Origin: DAOTZU01 sp034433995
GTDB taxonomy: Bacteria > Chloroflexota > Anaerolineae > UBA1429
DNA: 9,136 nucleotides
Assembly: GCA_034433995.1 (NCBI GenBank)
Contig: DAOTZU010000139.1
Coordinates: forward strand, 1-9,136
Direction of reading: 5' to 3'
The notes beneath the pieces were generated by a model. It was not told where the DNA came from, ran no database searches, and saw only the letters and a list, made by a program, of their open reading frames with translations. Below are positions 6,596-9,136 of the stretch, one piece after another; position 1 is the stretch's first letter, and every line of letters starts with the position of its first letter. Both the position numbers and the translations under genes were made by a program.

Positions 6596-9136
6596 ATGCC
6601 AGCAGAGGATCATCGTCCAGACGCCTCGCCCCAGGAGAATGATGCCTTGCGCCGCAGGTTGGCCGAGATGGAGGCGGCGTTGGCCGCCCGCGAAGCGCAA
6701 TGGCTGCGGTTTACCCAGCAACAACGGGAGCTTTTGGAGATCGCCCGCTCCCTGGGATCGAGCCTGGACCTTCAAGAGGTGCTGACCCGCATCGCCGCCA
6801 GCGCGCGCTCCATGTTGCGCGCCGCAGGCTCGACCATCTACCTCCTCAGCGCCGACGGGCGCACGTTGTTCCCTCAGGTGGCCATCGAGCCGCCCTATGA
6901 GGCCGAGATCCTCGCCGCTCCCCTGGAGGTGGCATCCAGCTTCACCGGCCAAGCCATTCTGGCGCGCAAGGGGCTGATCTTTAACGACGCCTTTCACAGT
7001 CCCCTGGGGCAACAGATCCCCAACACCCCGCTGGACGAGGACGAGCGGGTCATCGTGGTGCCCTTGATCGTGGACGGCGAGGCCCTGGGCGGGATGTGCC
7101 TGACCCGCTACGGCACCCTCTTTACCCCCGAAGATCTCACCTTGGCCGAGACCCTGGCCGCCTACGCCGCCGCGGCGCTGAAAAACGCCCGGATTTACGA
7201 GGCCCTGCAGCGCGAAGCCCAAGAACGCCACGATGCGGAGGAGCGCTATCGCCTCCTTTTTGACCGCGTGCCCGTGGGCCTTTACCGCACCACCCCCGAG
7301 GGCCGCATCTTGGATGCCAACCTCACCCTGGTGCAGATGTTGGGCTACCCCGACCGCCAGGCCCTCTTGGGCGCCGATGTGATGGACCTTTACGTGGAGC
7401 CGGAGAAGCGCGCCCGCGAGCGCGCTCTTTTGGCGCGGGACGGGGTGGTGCACCATTATGTCTTGCGCCTGAGACGGTATGACGGCTCCATCCTCTGGGT
7501 GGAGGACCACGCCCGGGCCCTGCGCAACGCCGAAGGCGAGATCCTCTTTTTCGAAGGGAGCTTGGCCGACCTCACCGAGCGCAAACGCGCCGAGGAGGCG
7601 CTCCACCAAAGTGAGCAACGCTTCCGCGAGATGTTCAACACCATGTCCAGCGGGGCGGCCGTTTACGAGGCTCTGGATGACGGCCGAGATTTCCTCATCG
7701 TGGATTTCAATCCCGCTGCAGAGCGCATGAAGGGCGTGCGCAAGCACGAGATCTTGGGGCGGAGGCTGACCGAGGTCTTTCCCGGCGTGGAAGAGTTTGG
7801 CCTCTTGGACGTGCTCCGGCGCGTGTGGCGCACCGGCCAACCCGAGATGTTGCCGGCGCGCCTCTACCGCGATGCCCGGCACGAGGGTTGGCGGGAGAAC
7901 CGCGTGTACAAGCTTCCCTCGGGCGAGGTGGTGGCCATCTATGACGATGTCACCGAACGCAAACAAGCGGAGGAGGCCCTGCACAAAAGCCAGGAGCGCC
8001 TGCACGAGGCGCAGAAACTGGAGAGCATCGGTCGCCTGGCCGGCGGCGTGGCCCACGAATTCAACAATCTCCTGGCCATCATCAACGGCTATAGCGAGCT
8101 CCTGCTCAGGACCCTGGAGGAGAACAGCCCCTTGCGCGAGGATGTGGCCGACATTCTAAAGGCCGGCCGCCGCGCCGCCGAATTGACCCGCCAGCTCCTC
8201 ACCTTCAGCCAGCAGCGGCCCGCGCGATCCCAGCCGCTGGACTTGAACCATGTGTTGCAGGGTATGGTCAAGATGCTGGCCCGCATCATCGGCGAGGACA
8301 TCATCTTGAGATTGGAATTGGCCCCAGATTTGGGCCTGGTCCAGGCCGACCCCAGACAGATCGAAGAAGTGGTGATGAACCTGGTGGTGAACGCCCGCGA
8401 TGCCATGCCCACCGGGGGCGTGCTCACCTTGCGGACCGCCAACGTCGCCGGGCAAACCTGCCGTGAGGCCTACGGCCTTCGGGCGCCCAAGGGGCCTTGT
8501 GTCCTGCTCAGCATCAGCGATACCGGCTGTGGCATGAACGCCGAGGTCAAGGCCCACCTCTTTGAGCCCTTTTTCACCACCAAAGAGGTGGGCAAGGGGA
8601 CGGGTTTGGGCCTGGCCACAGTGTACGGGATCGTGCAGCAGCTGGCCGGGAGCATTCAGGTGGTGAGTGAGGTCAACCAAGGAGCCACCTTCACCATCCT
8701 CCTGCCGCGGATTACAGGCCAAGCCCCTCCGCCGCCCACCGAGAGCCCCGCCGTAGAGGCGCTGCCCAGGGGCAGCGAGCGCCTCTTGGTGGTGGAGGAC
8801 GACCCCGGCGTGCGCCAGATGATGGTGCGGCTGCTGAGCGGCCTGGGCTACGCGGTCCAGGAGGCCGCCAACCCCACAGAGGCCCTGGAACTCTGCGCCC
8901 AGGACCCCGGCCCGTTCCAGCTGATCCTCGTGGATGTGGTCATGCCCCAGATGAGCGGGTTGGCGCTGGTGGAGCGCCTGCTGCGCCTGCGCCCCACCAG
9001 CCAGGTGCTCTATATGTCGGGCCACGCCGAGGAGGCCATCAAGCGGCACGGCGGGCTGCAGCCGGGGCTTGGCCTCCTCGAAAAACCTTTTACCCTCGAA
9101 CAACTGGCCCGGCGCGTGCGCGAGGTGTTGGATGGA
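6596..9136 (+). CDS. Soluble hybrid histidine kinase GAF-PAS-PAS-HisKA-HATPase-REC (3' end outside window)
   Basis: At least 847 residues, with the frame open to the window end. A short helical, coiled-coil-like N-terminus (about 13-45) precedes a GAF domain (about 50-200) and two PAS domains (about 215-335 and 340-460), each followed by an LTERK/VTERK-type linker. HisKA carries AGGVAHEFNNLL with phospho-acceptor His487 and canonical Glu488. The HATPase_c N-box is NLVVNARDAM, G1 is DTGCGM (Asp642), the F-box is LFEPFFTTK and G2 is GKGTGLGLA. After a Pro-rich linker (about 708-724) comes a receiver with acidic pocket Glu734, Asp735 and Asp736, phospho-acceptor Asp780, Ser808 and Lys830. The receiver is essentially complete, so few residues should be missing. 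No membrane segment is seen, so it is cytoplasmic. The ATG at 6596 has AAAGGA six bases upstream. The kinase core closely resembles that of the upstream 7TM kinase. There is no DNA-binding output, so the receiver may act in a phosphorelay or as an internal regulator. Confidence 0.94.
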   Translation, partial: MPAEDHRPDASPQENDALRRRLAEMEAALAAREAQWLRFTQQQRELLEIARSLGSSLDLQEVLTRIAASARSMLRAAGSTIYLLSADGRTLFPQVAIEPPYEAEILAAPLEVASSFTGQAILARKGLIFNDAFHSPLGQQIPNTPLDEDERVIVVPLIVDGEALGGMCLTRYGTLFTPEDLTLAETLAAYAAAALKNARIYEALQREAQERHDAEERYRLLFDRVPVGLYRTTPEGRILDANLTLVQMLGYPDRQALLGADVMDLYVEPEKRARERALLARDGVVHHYVLRLRRYDGSILWVEDHARALRNAEGEILFFEGSLADLTERKRAEEALHQSEQRFREMFNTMSSGAAVYEALDDGRDFLIVDFNPAAERMKGVRKHEILGRRLTEVFPGVEEFGLLDVLRRVWRTGQPEMLPARLYRDARHEGWRENRVYKLPSGEVVAIYDDVTERKQAEEALHKSQERLHEAQKLESIGRLAGGVAHEFNNLLAIINGYSELLLRTLEENSPLREDVADILKAGRRAAELTRQLLTFSQQRPARSQPLDLNHVLQGMVKMLARIIGEDIILRLELAPDLGLVQADPRQIEEVVMNLVVNARDAMPTGGVLTLRTANVAGQTCREAYGLRAPKGPCVLLSISDTGCGMNAEVKAHLFEPFFTTKEVGKGTGLGLATVYGIVQQLAGSIQVVSEVNQGATFTILLPRITGQAPPPPTESPAVEALPRGSERLLVVEDDPGVRQMMVRLLSGLGYAVQEAANPTEALELCAQDPGPFQLILVDVVMPQMSGLALVERLLRLRPTSQVLYMSGHAEEAIKRHGGLQPGLGLLEKPFTLEQLARRVREVLDG

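Noticed and set aside
6287..8056. 589-codon open frame on the minus strand opposite the kinases
   Set aside because: It spans the end of one kinase and most of the next in antisense. The encoded sequence is Gly/His/Gln-rich with no domain, as expected from the shadow frame of a GC-rich gene. The plus-strand genes have complete domain sets.

Overview
The window is GC-rich, gene-dense bacterial DNA with two divergent gene blocks around one intergenic region (about 4551-4789). No rRNA, tRNA, transposase or CRISPR array is visible. The gene set points tentatively to an environmental, possibly anaerobic or thermophilic bacterium of the Chloroflexota (Anaerolineae-like) type. It comprises a GHL6-like hydrolase with an FGGY kinase, an EFR1-type flavodoxin/ferredoxin and 7TM/GAF/PAS histidine kinases. 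A short AGCTATC-type heptad repeat fits the same picture. This placement is inference and no marker gene settles it.

Minus-strand block (4550 down to 1, running off the left edge). Reading in the direction of transcription, the genes are: an EFR1-family flavodoxin/ferredoxin protein (4550-3657); after a 99-bp gap, a 108-residue zinc-ribbon protein with a DUF4177-like tail (3557-3231); 20 bp later, a 664-residue GHL6-like glycoside hydrolase with a beta-galactosidase-trimerisation-like domain (3210-1216); and 24 bp later, an FGGY (xylulokinase-like) carbohydrate kinase (1191 to <1), cut by the window before its C-terminal GGG-type motif. The last three are tightly spaced and look co-transcribed. 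The hydrolase has no signal peptide, so the likely logic is intracellular cleavage of an imported glycoside followed by phosphorylation of a released sugar. The substrate cannot be read from the sequence.

Plus-strand block (4790 to >9136). The first gene is a membrane histidine kinase with a 7TM sensor region, a PAS domain and a HisKA/HATPase core. Thirty bp later comes a large soluble hybrid kinase (GAF-PAS-PAS-HisKA-HATPase-REC), open at the right edge. The two catalytic cores are clear paralogues. No DNA-binding response regulator is present, so the only phospho-acceptor Asp in view is the receiver at the end of the second kinase.

The intergenic region carries a plausible promoter in each direction with nearly abutting -35 elements, several perfect palindromes (one inside the plus-strand promoter spacer), three CAATTG sites within about 90 bp, and a five-copy degenerate heptamer repeat in the leader of the minus-strand block. 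The protein-level oddities most worth a second look are a Gly in place of the first Cys of the second ferredoxin cluster in the EFR1 protein, and a His in place of the usual acidic residue next to the phospho-accepting His in the 7TM kinase. I did not find convincing evidence for a wholly new system. The unusual points are the neighbourhood and these two active-site deviations.
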